NCBI RefSeq assembly: GCF_030053595.1
Contig: NZ_JASGBQ010000003.1
Coordinates: 124,001 to 188,000, forward strand
Direction: 5' to 3'
From: Fusibacillus kribbianus
Lineage (GTDB): Bacteria; Bacillota; Clostridia; Lachnospirales; Lachnospiraceae
DNA: 64,000 nt
Both the position numbers and the translations under genes were made by a program. Numbering within the stretch: the stretch's first letter is position 1; every line of letters starts with the position of its first letter. This document shows, in pieces, positions 1-7,977 of the stretch. Under the pieces are notes generated by a model. It worked only from the letters and a program-made list of their open reading frames with translations. It did not search any database and was not told the origin of the DNA.

Positions 1-191
1 GTATCCTTGTCAAAGTCAAAGATACAGAAAGTCTCCATGCAGCCATGAAAAATATGATAAACCGTTCAGAAACTGACAGACAGAAAATGGGCCTTCTCGG
101 AAGAAAAAAAATGGAAACAGAATTCCGGAAAGAGCTGGTCGTTGCCGAAACCATCCGGTCTCTCGGACTGAAAAAGGAGAAGCCGCTCTGA
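1..191 (+). CDS. glycosyltransferase, C-terminal end (partial)
   Basis: Only the last 62 residues lie in the window; the reading frame uses codons from base 3 and stops at TGA 189-191. The visible part has the composition of the C-terminal helices of a GT-B (family 4-type) glycosyltransferase: ILVKVKDTESLHAAM, then an amphipathic stretch ending in LGRKKMETEFRKELVV and AETIRSLGL. This resembles the usual tail in which loading and rank loops are followed by a helix that packs back on the N-lobe. It is convergent with the phosphoglycosyl transferase at 221-841, fitting an exopolysaccharide region. The catalytic part is outside the window, so donor and acceptor cannot be guessed. Confidence 0.55.
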   Translation, partial: ILVKVKDTESLHAAMKNMINRSETDRQKMGLLGRKKMETEFRKELVVAETIRSLGLKKEKPL

Positions 192-220
192 TAACGGAGT
201 GCTTCCCCTTTTTTACATTT

Positions 221-841
221 TTACGATTCCTTGTTTTCCCTGGCGTGGATCGTTCCGGTTCCCCCTTCTACCACACCATCACTTTTAAAAACAGAACGAA
301 ATGTTCCGAAGAAGCATTTGATATCCATGGGGAAGCTCAGATGCTCTACGTAATATCCGTCAAGCTTTGCCTTTTCTTCGATTTCCAGCTCATCCCGCCC
401 ATGGATCTGCGCCCATCCGGTCAATCCCGGACGAACGTCATTGGCACCATATTTATCTCGTTCCGCAATCAGATCGAATTGATTCCATAATGCCGGCCGG
501 GGGCCCACCACCGCCATATGTCCTGCAAAAATATTGAAAAGCTGAGGCAGTTCATCCAGGGAGGTTTTTCTTAAAAAACGCCCCACCTTTGTAATATACT
601 TCTCCGGATTTTCCAGAAGATGTGTCGGCATGTCGTGAGGAGTATCCGTCCGCATTGTCCGGAATTTATAGATTTCAAAATGTCTTTTATGTATTCCCAC
701 CCGCTTCTGTCTAAAAAAGATCGGGCCGGGTGATGTCAGTTTGATTGCGATGATGATAATGACAAACAGCCATGATAAACAGATCAGCCCCAAAAATGAA
801 AGGATGATCGAGAGAATCCGCTTTATAAAACTGCGGTACAT
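221..841 (-). CDS. phosphoglycosyl transferase (bacterial sugar transferase)
   Basis: 206 residues. Small monotopic phosphoglycosyl transferases of this type move a sugar 1-phosphate from a nucleotide sugar to undecaprenyl phosphate at the inner face of the membrane, starting a repeat unit. Visible hallmarks are an N-terminal hydrophobic segment (about residues 10-35), then SPGPIFF, QKRVG, YKFRTM, VGRFLRKTSLDELPQLFNI with the catalytic Asp-Glu pair, VGPRPAL and RPGLTGWAQIHGRD. The length matches PglC/WbaP-core enzymes without the extra membrane domain. GGGAGG-type SD bases precede the ATG. It is the last gene of the minus-strand run after two BY-kinases, so it is probably the priming enzyme of this EPS locus; a second, longer priming enzyme lies at 59218-60618. 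Sugar specificity is unknown. Confidence 0.93.
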   Translation of the reverse strand: MYRSFIKRILSIILSFLGLICLSWLFVIIIIAIKLTSPGPIFFRQKRVGIHKRHFEIYKFRTMRTDTPHDMPTHLLENPEKYITKVGRFLRKTSLDELPQLFNIFAGHMAVVGPRPALWNQFDLIAERDKYGANDVRPGLTGWAQIHGRDELEIEEKAKLDGYYVEHLSFPMDIKCFFGTFRSVFKSDGVVEGGTGTIHARENKES

Positions 842-877
842 TCAGTTTCCTCCCTTTTCCAAAACTCTTTCCATCGA

Positions 878-2377
878 TTATTCTTCTGTCTCATTTTCCT
901 TTCTCTCTGATTTTTTCTTTTCGCCATATCCGTAGCCGTAGCCATACCCATAGCCATAGCCGTACTTACGACGTCCATAACCATAACCGTAGCCATATCC
1001 ATAATTATAGCCGGTAATTCCTGCTTCTGCTCCGTTGATGGCATATCCCAGTATTTTTATTCCGGTATCAGCCATTGTTTCCACACCTGACACAATCCTG
1101 TCGACTCTGGCATGATCCTGCCGGACTACCATGACAGCCCCCTGTGCAAAACGTGCTTCTATCGATGCGTCAGCAACCACACTGCAGGGAGGCGTATCCA
1201 CAATAACATAATCCGCATTCGCCTCGAGAGTGAGAAGAAGCTTTTCCATCCGCTTGCTTCCCAAAAACTTCACAGGATTGGATACAGCCGATATTCCCGG
1301 AAGGATAAGGAGTCTGGAATCTTTCTCATAAGATATCAGTGCGCTTTCCAACGGGACCTTCCCCTTAAGCACATCAGCAATTCCGGCAGATACCTGATCA
1401 AGGCCCAGGGCAGATGCCACCGAAGGGTTTCTCAGATCTCCGTCAACCAGTATGACGCGGTTTCCTTTTTTGGAAAGAGAAATTGCCAGATTCGCCGCAA
1501 AGGTAGTCTTCCCTTCCCCTGAAACTGCACTGGTCACAAGAATCCGGTGGATGTTCTGTTCCTCCGCATCCTTTAACAGTCTGGTACGGATCATACGAAA
1601 ACTCTCTCCAAGGACCACAGAACATTCCCTTGTATCCATCAAAACCAGCTGATTTGTTTTTTTGCTCCGTTTTTTCAATTTAACCAGCGGGATGCTTCCC
1701 AGGTAGGTAATATTCAGCCGTTTCTTTATATCCTCTTCCCTGCGGACGGTTTTTCTTGTCATTGCATAAAAGAAAAGGAAAGCCAGACTGATCACAGCGC
1801 CCAGAAACGCACCCTTTTTGGCACTGCTTTTAAAGTCCGGAGGATTCACAGCCGTATCGGGAACGCCGCTTTCATCCATCAGGGTAAGCTGTGTATCTCC
1901 TATAATATATTCTGCCACCGCAGGATAATTCTCGATAACTGCCTGCAGCACATCATATGCCATCTGCGGATCTGTTGAATTGACTTTTATTGTAAAGAGT
2001 GCTGTCTCCTGCATGGCCTCTGCCATGATCGTAGCCGGGACACTGTCAAGCCCCAGACTTTCGGCCACCACCTGATTTAAGACTCCGCTGGTCATGATAT
2101 AAGGGAAGGTCTTACTCAGCTGCTCCGCCGTTGTCTTGTTATAATAGGACTCATTGTATCCATATGCAGTCCGTGTATTTACTACAAAAGAAGAATACGC
2201 CTGATAATAGGGAACATAAGCTCTCTTCGCGCGGAAATAAAAGAAAGAGGAGCAAAAACTGATAAGCAGAAGAAAAATCCAGAAGAACCGTTTGAGTCCT
2301 CTCCACATATCGTCTAACAGGATCGACAGATCAATTAATTCCATATCGTCTGATGTATTGTTATGCCCGTTTTCCAT
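878..2377 (-). CDS. Wzz/BY-kinase fusion with C-terminal Gly-Tyr repeats
   Basis: 499 residues from the ATG at 2377, chosen because GGAGG lies 5 bases upstream; an in-frame ATG at 2395 has a weaker site. An N-terminal Wzz-type chain-length domain sits between two membrane segments (about residues 30-50 and 195-215). The C-terminal half is a bacterial tyrosine kinase: Walker A VSGEGKTT, Walker A' VILVDGDLRNPS and Walker B YVIVDTPP. Such proteins set polymer length and export through cycles of autophosphorylation on a C-terminal Tyr cluster. Here that cluster is extreme: 13 tyrosines in two Gly-Tyr runs split by RRK, then a basic-acidic tail. The start overlaps the end of the neighbouring kinase gene by 17 bases, so translation is probably coupled. 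The partner phosphatase is likely the PHP protein at 4608-5372. Confidence 0.93.
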   Translation of the reverse strand: MENGHNNTSDDMELIDLSILLDDMWRGLKRFFWIFLLLISFCSSFFYFRAKRAYVPYYQAYSSFVVNTRTAYGYNESYYNKTTAEQLSKTFPYIMTSGVLNQVVAESLGLDSVPATIMAEAMQETALFTIKVNSTDPQMAYDVLQAVIENYPAVAEYIIGDTQLTLMDESGVPDTAVNPPDFKSSAKKGAFLGAVISLAFLFFYAMTRKTVRREEDIKKRLNITYLGSIPLVKLKKRSKKTNQLVLMDTRECSVVLGESFRMIRTRLLKDAEEQNIHRILVTSAVSGEGKTTFAANLAISLSKKGNRVILVDGDLRNPSVASALGLDQVSAGIADVLKGKVPLESALISYEKDSRLLILPGISAVSNPVKFLGSKRMEKLLLTLEANADYVIVDTPPCSVVADASIEARFAQGAVMVVRQDHARVDRIVSGVETMADTGIKILGYAINGAEAGITGYNYGYGYGYGYGRRKYGYGYGYGYGYGYGEKKKSERKENETEE

Positions 2378-3764
2378 AATGTCCTCCATAACCATAGTTT
2401 CCTGTATCCTTTATAATTCCTGTCATGACATCATTGAAAACACATCCGATCACTCTTCCCCTTGTCTGATTCAGTATATCCACCGCATCATTGATATCCT
2501 TTGCCAACACCATGTCCTGGCGGACAACGAGGACAGAAGCATCTGCAAACTCCGCCAGCTCCTCCGTATCAGCCACCAGAGACAGAGGAGAAGTGTCCAT
2601 AATGACGTAATCCATTTTCTGTCTGCAGAAATCCAGAATATTTTTCAGGGTTCCGTTTTCTATCAGACCTTCCATGGAATCTGACGCTTTACTGTTGAAG
2701 ATCGTATAAAGACTGCTGTCTTTTTGTTTCTTGATCAAATTTGTCAGACCCGAATGATTTTTAAGCACTTCCGGAAGATTTACCGCCTCATTTTTAGCCA
2801 AATCAAAAATTTTATATTGAGCCGGCTTTCTGAAATCGCAGTCGATCAGAAGAACTCTTTTATTCTCCTGTGCCAGAGACAGGGCCAGATTCGCCGCGAC
2901 TGTAGATTTTCCTTCATTCTCTGTGACACTTGTCACCAGAAGGACCTTCACCTTTTTCTTATCCATCTGGCTTCTGATCCTGGAAGCCGTCATCCGGTTG
3001 GATTCAACAAAACGAAAGCTCAGCACCGGGTTCTTAATCAGAAGAGAAACGGATCTGGCTTTTTTTACCTGCCGCAGAGATTTGATTTTGCGCTCATGAT
3101 ACACCGTCCCCAGCCTTCTTGCATCGATCTTTTCCGACACCTCGCGCTCATTTTTTACTGTATCTCTCATATAAGAAAAGAAAACAAAGTATAAGATGAA
3201 CAAGGCTGCCGTGATCAGGGCGCTTTTTTTCATGATTCCCTTTACATTTAACGGATTAGAAGGGCCGGTCGGAATAGAAGGGGACTGGATCACTTCAAGG
3301 ATCACATTTTCGATCACATAGTCTGAGACCGTATTGTAATTATTCATGATAGAATTCATGATCCTGTAGGCGTCCAGTGCCGAATCTGCCGTGACCTTAA
3401 GCTCCATCAGGTTCGTCTCCGGAAGCACCGACGCAGAAGTGGTGGCCGTAAAAGAATCAATCTCCAGCTCTTCTGCCACTTTTTTCTTCAGAACATTACT
3501 TTCCAGGACCTGAGAAAACCGCTCCGCCAGTTCCTTCGTATAGGAAAGATTCTGATAGATGCTGCTGTTGGTTCCCTTTGCTGTCACTACAAAGGTGGAC
3601 GATGTTGTATACTCCGGCCTGTATGTTTTATTTGCCCATACATTGACAAAAAGGCTCACAGAAACAGCCATCAGAAGAATAACCCACCATTCCCGGAGCA
3701 CATCCTTTATGATACTGATGGGATCAAGCCGTCCCAAAATCCCCTTGTCTGTCTTGTTATCCAT
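2361..3764 (-). CDS. Wzz/BY-kinase fusion (second copy)
   Basis: 467 residues with the same layout as the next gene downstream: Wzz domain with membrane segments near residues 28-45 and 185-205, then a P-loop tyrosine kinase with Walker A TENEGKST, Walker A' VLLIDCDFRKP and Walker B YVIMDTSP. The C-terminus carries only a short Tyr cluster (NYGYGGHYGKRA) compared with 13 Tyr in the neighbour. In low-GC Gram-positives the Wzz and kinase parts are usually separate CpsC and CpsD proteins; here both copies are fused, as in proteobacterial Wzc. Order in the operon is phosphatase, Ig-like protein, this kinase, second kinase, sugar transferase. Two nonidentical copies suggest either two polymers or a hetero-oligomer; the sequence does not decide which. 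Confidence 0.92.
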   Translation of the reverse strand: MDNKTDKGILGRLDPISIIKDVLREWWVILLMAVSVSLFVNVWANKTYRPEYTTSSTFVVTAKGTNSSIYQNLSYTKELAERFSQVLESNVLKKKVAEELEIDSFTATTSASVLPETNLMELKVTADSALDAYRIMNSIMNNYNTVSDYVIENVILEVIQSPSIPTGPSNPLNVKGIMKKSALITAALFILYFVFFSYMRDTVKNEREVSEKIDARRLGTVYHERKIKSLRQVKKARSVSLLIKNPVLSFRFVESNRMTASRIRSQMDKKKVKVLLVTSVTENEGKSTVAANLALSLAQENKRVLLIDCDFRKPAQYKIFDLAKNEAVNLPEVLKNHSGLTNLIKKQKDSSLYTIFNSKASDSMEGLIENGTLKNILDFCRQKMDYVIMDTSPLSLVADTEELAEFADASVLVVRQDMVLAKDINDAVDILNQTRGRVIGCVFNDVMTGIIKDTGNYGYGGHYGKRA

Positions 3765-3776
3765 TCCCGCATCCTC

Positions 3777-4592
3777 CTACTCACTTACCACAACGATCAA
3801 ACGGGTCATTCCTGTTCCGCCTTCCCCCGTCACCTGATAAGTGACCTCATACACTCCGGGAGTGTTATAGTCTATTTCCTGGCTGATCAGAAGATTTTCC
3901 CGGCTGGCGCCTTCTCCGGTAATCTCCCTGACATAAGCCGCAGGATTGATCGGCGAACCGGCTGCTGCATAAACCAGATATTCAGAAAGCTCGATCTGCG
4001 GTTTCATTCTTTCTTCTGCAGGATCGTAAATCTGAACAGTCACCGGAAGGTTCACTACATCTCCCGCACTGTTGACCACCGTAAAAAACATGGGATAATC
4101 TCCCGGCGTACCTGTATTGATAGAATAGTCAGTGGAAATCTTGATCTTATCTGTCAGGCTTCCATCCAGTACATCGGTCACATCCATTCCGCTTAAAATA
4201 TCCTGAGTGCCGATCGGGAACCTGAGAGGCGCGCTCAGAGAAAATCTGGGAGACTGATAATCACTGTAAATAATTTCTCTGGAAGCCTTTGTCACATGGC
4301 TGCCCGAATCAAAGGCTGCTACTGTGATTTTCCTTCTGCCCTTTTCGATAAAATTACTCATACTCTCTATCAGAAGGCTCTCTGACACATCACCGTCTCT
4401 CTTATCCACTGCCTGGATACCGGAAAGGAGCTCTTCTTCACCGGCATTCACTGAAACTGTGATGCTCTCCTGACCCATGGTAATCCTGGGGCCCACCTGA
4501 TCCGTTGTCTTAAACTCCTGATATTTATATATCCCAAAAACCGCAAGGGCGGCTGCAAATACCAGGATACTGAAAATTCTCGTCCTGCTCAT
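3777..4592 (-). CDS. membrane-anchored Ig-like (DUF5011-type) protein
   Basis: 271 residues. An N-terminal signal-anchor (SILVFAAALAVFGIYKY) with no lipobox or signal-peptidase site puts the rest outside the cell. The exterior part reads as about three beta-sandwich repeats of the bacterial Ig-like/DUF5011 kind; diagnostic phrases are VDKRDGDVSESL, VTDVLDGSLTDKI, GTPGDYPMFFTVVNSAGD and NTPGVYEVTYQVTGEGG. Such modules serve as spacers or adhesive domains; no catalytic motif is seen. It sits inside the EPS operon between the CpsB-type phosphatase and the first BY-kinase, 12 bases from the latter, so it may interact with the Wzz/kinase complex or the nascent polymer. A second protein of the same architecture is encoded at 5543-6430 on the opposite strand. 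Confidence 0.75.
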   Translation of the reverse strand: MSRTRIFSILVFAAALAVFGIYKYQEFKTTDQVGPRITMGQESITVSVNAGEEELLSGIQAVDKRDGDVSESLLIESMSNFIEKGRRKITVAAFDSGSHVTKASREIIYSDYQSPRFSLSAPLRFPIGTQDILSGMDVTDVLDGSLTDKIKISTDYSINTGTPGDYPMFFTVVNSAGDVVNLPVTVQIYDPAEERMKPQIELSEYLVYAAAGSPINPAAYVREITGEGASRENLLISQEIDYNTPGVYEVTYQVTGEGGTGMTRLIVVVSE

Positions 4593-4607
4593 GAATTTCT
4601 CCTGTTC

Positions 4608-5372
4608 TCACCAAAAAAATCTTTTCTTTTCCGGCAGCTTTCCGTGTACCGGTATGATGCCGTCTGTTATGATCTGTTCCGGATTCTTTACCAGAAGGCG
4701 GTACATCTGTTCATCTCCATACCTGTCTTTCAGATAATCAGCTGCATCGCCCATAAAAGTTGTCCTGGTATAGGGGCCATGGGCATCGCTGGCCACACAG
4801 GTGGCCAGATCATTGTCTAACATGATCTGGGAAAGCCGTTCTGAACGCCGTCCGAACTTTCCGAACATACTGCCCTTATTGATCTGGGTCAGACACCCCA
4901 TCTGCAGCCATTCATAGATAAGCTCCGGAGCTTCCTGTGTACAGTAATAACGTTCCGGATGGGCAATCAGCGGAATACCTCCCACGTCCATGATCTCCGA
5001 CAGTCTCCTGAATATCCAGTCCGGTTTTCCGTCAAAAGGAAATTCTACCAGAAAATACCTGGAATAATTGAGCCCTATAAGGAGCCCTTCCCTTATCTTT
5101 TTTCCCATATCCTCTGAGGCAAAGATCTCCATCCCCGGCAGGATCTGTATCTGTGCCCCTTTCTCCGAAAGAGCATCATAGAAATCTATAAAGACCTGTT
5201 TCAATTCTTCTGTATGATAATTTTCAAATCTGCCTTTCTGATTGCTGTGAGGCGTTGCCACCAGTGTATCCACCCCACCCTCGAGAGCCAGCTCCACCAG
5301 ACACAGGGAATCCTTGATATCCTGGACGCCGTCATCCACTCCCGGCAGAATATGCACATGCAAATCAATCAT
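4608..5372 (-). CDS. PHP-type tyrosine-protein phosphatase (CpsB/YwqE family)
   Basis: 254 residues, full length for the family. Metal-binding PHP motifs are all present: DLHVHILPGVDDG at the N-terminus, ATPH, LPGMEIF, IAHPERY and ASDAHG. Members are Mn-dependent phosphotyrosine phosphatases that dephosphorylate the C-terminal Tyr cluster of the cognate BY-kinase and so reset polymer export. The gene is first in the minus-strand operon that also carries two BY-kinases, which are the expected substrates. An extended -10 promoter (5433-5461) lies about 60 bases upstream. Cytoplasmic; no signal or membrane segment. Confidence 0.94.
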   Translation of the reverse strand: MIDLHVHILPGVDDGVQDIKDSLCLVELALEGGVDTLVATPHSNQKGRFENYHTEELKQVFIDFYDALSEKGAQIQILPGMEIFASEDMGKKIREGLLIGLNYSRYFLVEFPFDGKPDWIFRRLSEIMDVGGIPLIAHPERYYCTQEAPELIYEWLQMGCLTQINKGSMFGKFGRRSERLSQIMLDNDLATCVASDAHGPYTRTTFMGDAADYLKDRYGDEQMYRLLVKNPEQIITDGIIPVHGKLPEKKRFFW

Positions 5373-5432
5373 ACTTTCCCTTTCTGCCGGTCTGCATGAT
5401 TACTGTTTTATTGCAGACCTTCTCAGTTTTTA

Positions 5433-5461
5433 ACTATAACACAAAATGCTCAATAGATAAA
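5433..5461 (-). promoter_or_regulatory. promoter of the phosphatase/BY-kinase operon
   Basis: Minus strand: extended -10 TGTTATAGT (hexamer TATAGT at 5438-5433), 17-base spacer, weak -35 TTTATC (5461-5456). It would read into the PHP phosphatase gene at 5372. Confidence 0.5.
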
Positions 5462-5476
5462 GCAAAAACAATAGGA

Positions 5477-5505
5477 TTAACAAAATTTGGATTTAATGAT
5501 ATACT
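5477..5505 (+). promoter_or_regulatory. promoter of the plus-strand Ig-like protein gene
   Basis: TTAACA (5477-5482), 17-base spacer, TATACT (5500-5505). The start codon at 5543 follows about 30 bases after the expected transcription start. Divergent from the phosphatase operon promoter, with about 15 bases between the two -35 boxes, so one regulator could affect both. Confidence 0.6.
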
Positions 5506-5542
5506 TATCTCATCATTCTATTTCAAAAGAGGAAACCAACAT

Positions 5543-6430
5543 ATGAAATCAAACCGAAGCTTTGTATTCAAGATTATTGTATCTCTTTTGGCCGTAATCA
5601 ATCTGATCGCTCTGTTTTTATTAAATTATCAAATTCCGGGATTTCTTCCTTTTTCACAAAAGGATTCTGAAAAGACAGCCGTCGTGTCTGTTTCCGGTTC
5701 AAATTCATCAAAATCCGGCTATACGATCCGGTTTGATACAGATACCCTTTCTTATGACGGTACGACAAAGCTTGATCTTTTGAAGGGTGTTTCCCTTGTT
5801 TCGCCCGACGGCAAGACGTCTGACATAAAAATTTTTGCCCGTATTCTGGCCGGTGATTCGCTTTCCAGAAAAACAGTTGAATATTCTGCCGACACAGCTG
5901 ACGGACAGATCACCGCGACACGAAGCTTAAATCTTTCCGGTTACAGCGGGCCGTCTATTACCTTACCGGACACGCTTCCTTCCATCACGGAAGAGCAGCT
6001 GGATTCTGTTTTAAACACCATGACGGATATTTATGCAGATGACGGATACGGCAACGATATCACCGATTCTGTTCAGGCAAGCTATACACTGGCCTCCGAC
6101 GGCACCGGCGGCAATGTTCATTACAAATTCAGCGTCACCAATGCTTTCAATGATTCGGCTCTTGTGGAAGCAGATCTTTCTTTGGGCGCTGCCAAGCCGG
6201 TACTTACTCTTTTAAAAACATCTGTGACTATAGAAGCCGGAGATGATTTCAATCCGCTGCGGTATGTGGACTCTGCCGTAGATACAGACGGAAGCTCCCT
6301 TTCCCAGCGGATCCGGATCTCGGGAACCGTGGACACAGAAACTCCCGGAACCTACGACCTCACTTATACGGCATCTTCCCCCAGCGGTGAAGTCTCCGAT
6401 CCGAAAAAACTGACCGTGATTGTTGAATGA
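5543..6430 (+). CDS. membrane-anchored Ig-like (DUF5011-type) protein
   Basis: 295 residues from the ATG at 5543, which has an AGAGG ribosome site and follows a good promoter; in-frame codons further upstream lie before the promoter. Basic start, then a signal-anchor (FKIIVSLLAVINLIALFLL, about residues 9-28), then an extracellular part rich in Ser, Thr and Asp. The C-terminus is a clear DUF5011-type Ig-like domain: IEAGDDFNPLRYVD, then TVDTETPGTYDLTYTASSPSGE and a final VIVE strand. An earlier, looser repeat precedes it. It is a structural cousin of the minus-strand protein at 3777-4592 and is convergent with the small sortase substrate gene, sharing its terminator. Function unknown; surface or EPS-associated by context. 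Confidence 0.75.
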   Translation: MKSNRSFVFKIIVSLLAVINLIALFLLNYQIPGFLPFSQKDSEKTAVVSVSGSNSSKSGYTIRFDTDTLSYDGTTKLDLLKGVSLVSPDGKTSDIKIFARILAGDSLSRKTVEYSADTADGQITATRSLNLSGYSGPSITLPDTLPSITEEQLDSVLNTMTDIYADDGYGNDITDSVQASYTLASDGTGGNVHYKFSVTNAFNDSALVEADLSLGAAKPVLTLLKTSVTIEAGDDFNPLRYVDSAVDTDGSSLSQRIRISGTVDTETPGTYDLTYTASSPSGEVSDPKKLTVIVE

Positions 6431-6440
6431 TTATTTTGTC

Positions 6441-6482
6441 AAAAAAATCCTCAGGCCCTTTATCGGCTCTGAGGATTTTTTT
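6441..6482. terminator. bidirectional terminator
   Basis: Perfect 14-bp stem: AAAAAAATCCTCAG (6441-6454) with CTGAGGATTTTTTT (6469-6482), loop of 14. The A and T runs make it work in both directions, ending the plus gene at 6430 and the minus operon that ends at 6492. Confidence 0.93.
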
Positions 6483-6491
6483 CAGCAATTA

Positions 6492-6728
6492 TTATTTCAG
6501 TGCTTCCAGACGTTTTCTGGAGATCACAGCAGTTCCGGAAAGGAGCGCTGCTGCTGCAACACCATAGATCAGAAGATTTGCTTCCCCTGTCTCAGGTGCC
6601 TTGGACGTCGTATTTGTAGTATCGGTAGTGTCTTTTGTTCCAGACGGGCTGGCCTCTGCCATGGCAGTTAAAGACATGCCGAACATCAAAGTGAGCGCAC
6701 AGAAAACTGCGATTACCTTTTTCTTCAT
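6492..6728 (-). CDS. small cell-wall-anchored peptide with APETG sorting signal
   Basis: 78 residues from the ATG at 6728, which has a GGAGG site 7 bases upstream. Residues 1-24 are a signal peptide ending AMA; residues 25-43 are Thr/Ser/Asp-rich; APETG is at 44-48, followed by a hydrophobic segment (LLIYGVAAAALLSGTAVI) and a basic tail RKRLEALK. This is the standard sortase sorting signal, with APETG in place of LPXTG. After both cleavages only about 23 residues (25-47) would remain attached to the wall, too small for a folded enzyme. It is the last gene of an operon that also encodes a class B sortase two genes upstream, the probable anchoring enzyme; some clostridial class B sortases accept (S/P)PXTG-like motifs. 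Function unknown. Confidence 0.75.
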   Translation of the reverse strand: MKKKVIAVFCALTLMFGMSLTAMAEASPSGTKDTTDTTNTTSKAPETGEANLLIYGVAAAALLSGTAVISRKRLEALK

Positions 6729-6757
6729 TTTGCTTCCTCCTTTTATTTTAACCAAAA

Positions 6758-7975
6758 TTAATTTACCTTTTCATAAAACACATCCAGGATCAGTTCATAA
6801 AGTCCTTCTTCATCCGGAATGAATTCCGCATACTTTTCACCCTTAACGACTTCGCCGGGAACAGAATACATATTACCCTCTGAAAAGCCACCCTGCAAAA
6901 CAAGCGATGCCAGATATGTGACCTCAGATACTGAGATATCCGTAACCATATATTCCGATGCCGCCTGATACAGTGCAACCGGAACCGTAAGATCTGACTT
7001 TGTTTTGGAGATCGTCGTGCCAAGGAAGCTCATCAGATACTGCTTCTGTCTGGCCATACGCATATTATTGGAATCAAGGAGCTCCGTATCTCTGGATCTC
7101 ACATAAGTGTGGGCCTGCTCCCCCGAAAGAGTCACTGTCTTTCCCACCTGCAGTTCAGAATCCTGACCGGTGAGATCTTCCAGTACCTCCACAGTGACAC
7201 CGCCCACAGCATCATTCAGAACACTGATTCCGGAATAATCAATGGCTGCATAAGCATTCACCGGCATTCCGTACAGCAGACGAGATACAGAGGCAACCGT
7301 ATTCTCACAGCTTTTCTCCTTCCCATCACCATAGGCATAAGACAGACAGATCTGCATATTCTCAACGCCCAGATACTTTCCTTCCACATTGTACTTATTC
7401 ACATCAACCATGGAATCCCTGGAAATGTTGACAAAAGACAACTGCCCCGTCTTTGTATTGAGAACCGCCAGAAAAAGTGCATCTGCCTGGCCATTTTCAC
7501 CAATATTGTCAAGTCCCGTATCCCGGATCGACTTATCGATGCCCATACAGAGAATACTCACGATATCCTCATTATAACAATATTTTTCTCCTTTGTAAAT
7601 AATGACTTTTCCAGCTTCCTCAACCTCGGCCTCCTCAGGAGCGGTGATCGTTTCCTCTTCCCTTGTCTCTCTCAGAAGCTTTTCCCCTCTGCTGCGAAGC
7701 ACAAAAAACGCTGCGACCACAGCAGCAAGAAGAAAAAGGAGCACACACAGAAAAATAACAAACACCTGAAAGGGCTTTATCTTCTTCTTTTTTTTCTGCT
7801 GCCTTTTCAGTTTTCTGCGCCGTTTTTTGCTGTATTTGCCATGTCCTCCGGAGCCGCTTTTTTTCCTTCCCTGTATGTCACTGTCTTCCGGACTTCCGGC
7901 TCTGATCTGTTCCATCAGCTCCCGATTCAGCATATCAACGTCCGATTCTCTGTTTCTATTTTCCATTCCCATCAT
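6758..7975 (-). CDS. LytR-CpsA-Psr (LCP) family protein
   Basis: 405 residues. LCP proteins transfer undecaprenyl-linked glycopolymers onto peptidoglycan outside the cell. A highly basic cytoplasmic N-terminus (KKRRRKLKRQQKKKKK) precedes one membrane segment (about residues 72-92). The LCP domain follows: ILCMGIDKS, GQADALFLAVLN, FVNISRDSMVDV with the key Arg, VLNDAVGGVTVEV and RSRDTELLDSNNMRMARQKQYL. Start choice is uncertain: ATGs occur at 7975, 7972 and 7966, and AAGG is placed best for 7966. The sortase stop codon lies 2 bases before the first of them, so the genes are translationally linked. Its neighbours suggest it attaches the polysaccharide or a glycan made by this locus. Confidence 0.92.
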   Translation of the reverse strand: MMGMENRNRESDVDMLNRELMEQIRAGSPEDSDIQGRKKSGSGGHGKYSKKRRRKLKRQQKKKKKIKPFQVFVIFLCVLLFLLAAVVAAFFVLRSRGEKLLRETREEETITAPEEAEVEEAGKVIIYKGEKYCYNEDIVSILCMGIDKSIRDTGLDNIGENGQADALFLAVLNTKTGQLSFVNISRDSMVDVNKYNVEGKYLGVENMQICLSYAYGDGKEKSCENTVASVSRLLYGMPVNAYAAIDYSGISVLNDAVGGVTVEVLEDLTGQDSELQVGKTVTLSGEQAHTYVRSRDTELLDSNNMRMARQKQYLMSFLGTTISKTKSDLTVPVALYQAASEYMVTDISVSEVTYLASLVLQGGFSEGNMYSVPGEVVKGEKYAEFIPDEEGLYELILDVFYEKVN

Positions 7976-7977
7976 CC

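Noticed and set aside
930-1015. Short tandem repeats that could suggest a CRISPR-like or minisatellite array
   Set aside because: They are in frame and encode the Gly-Tyr tail of the BY-kinase; no spacers of constant length.
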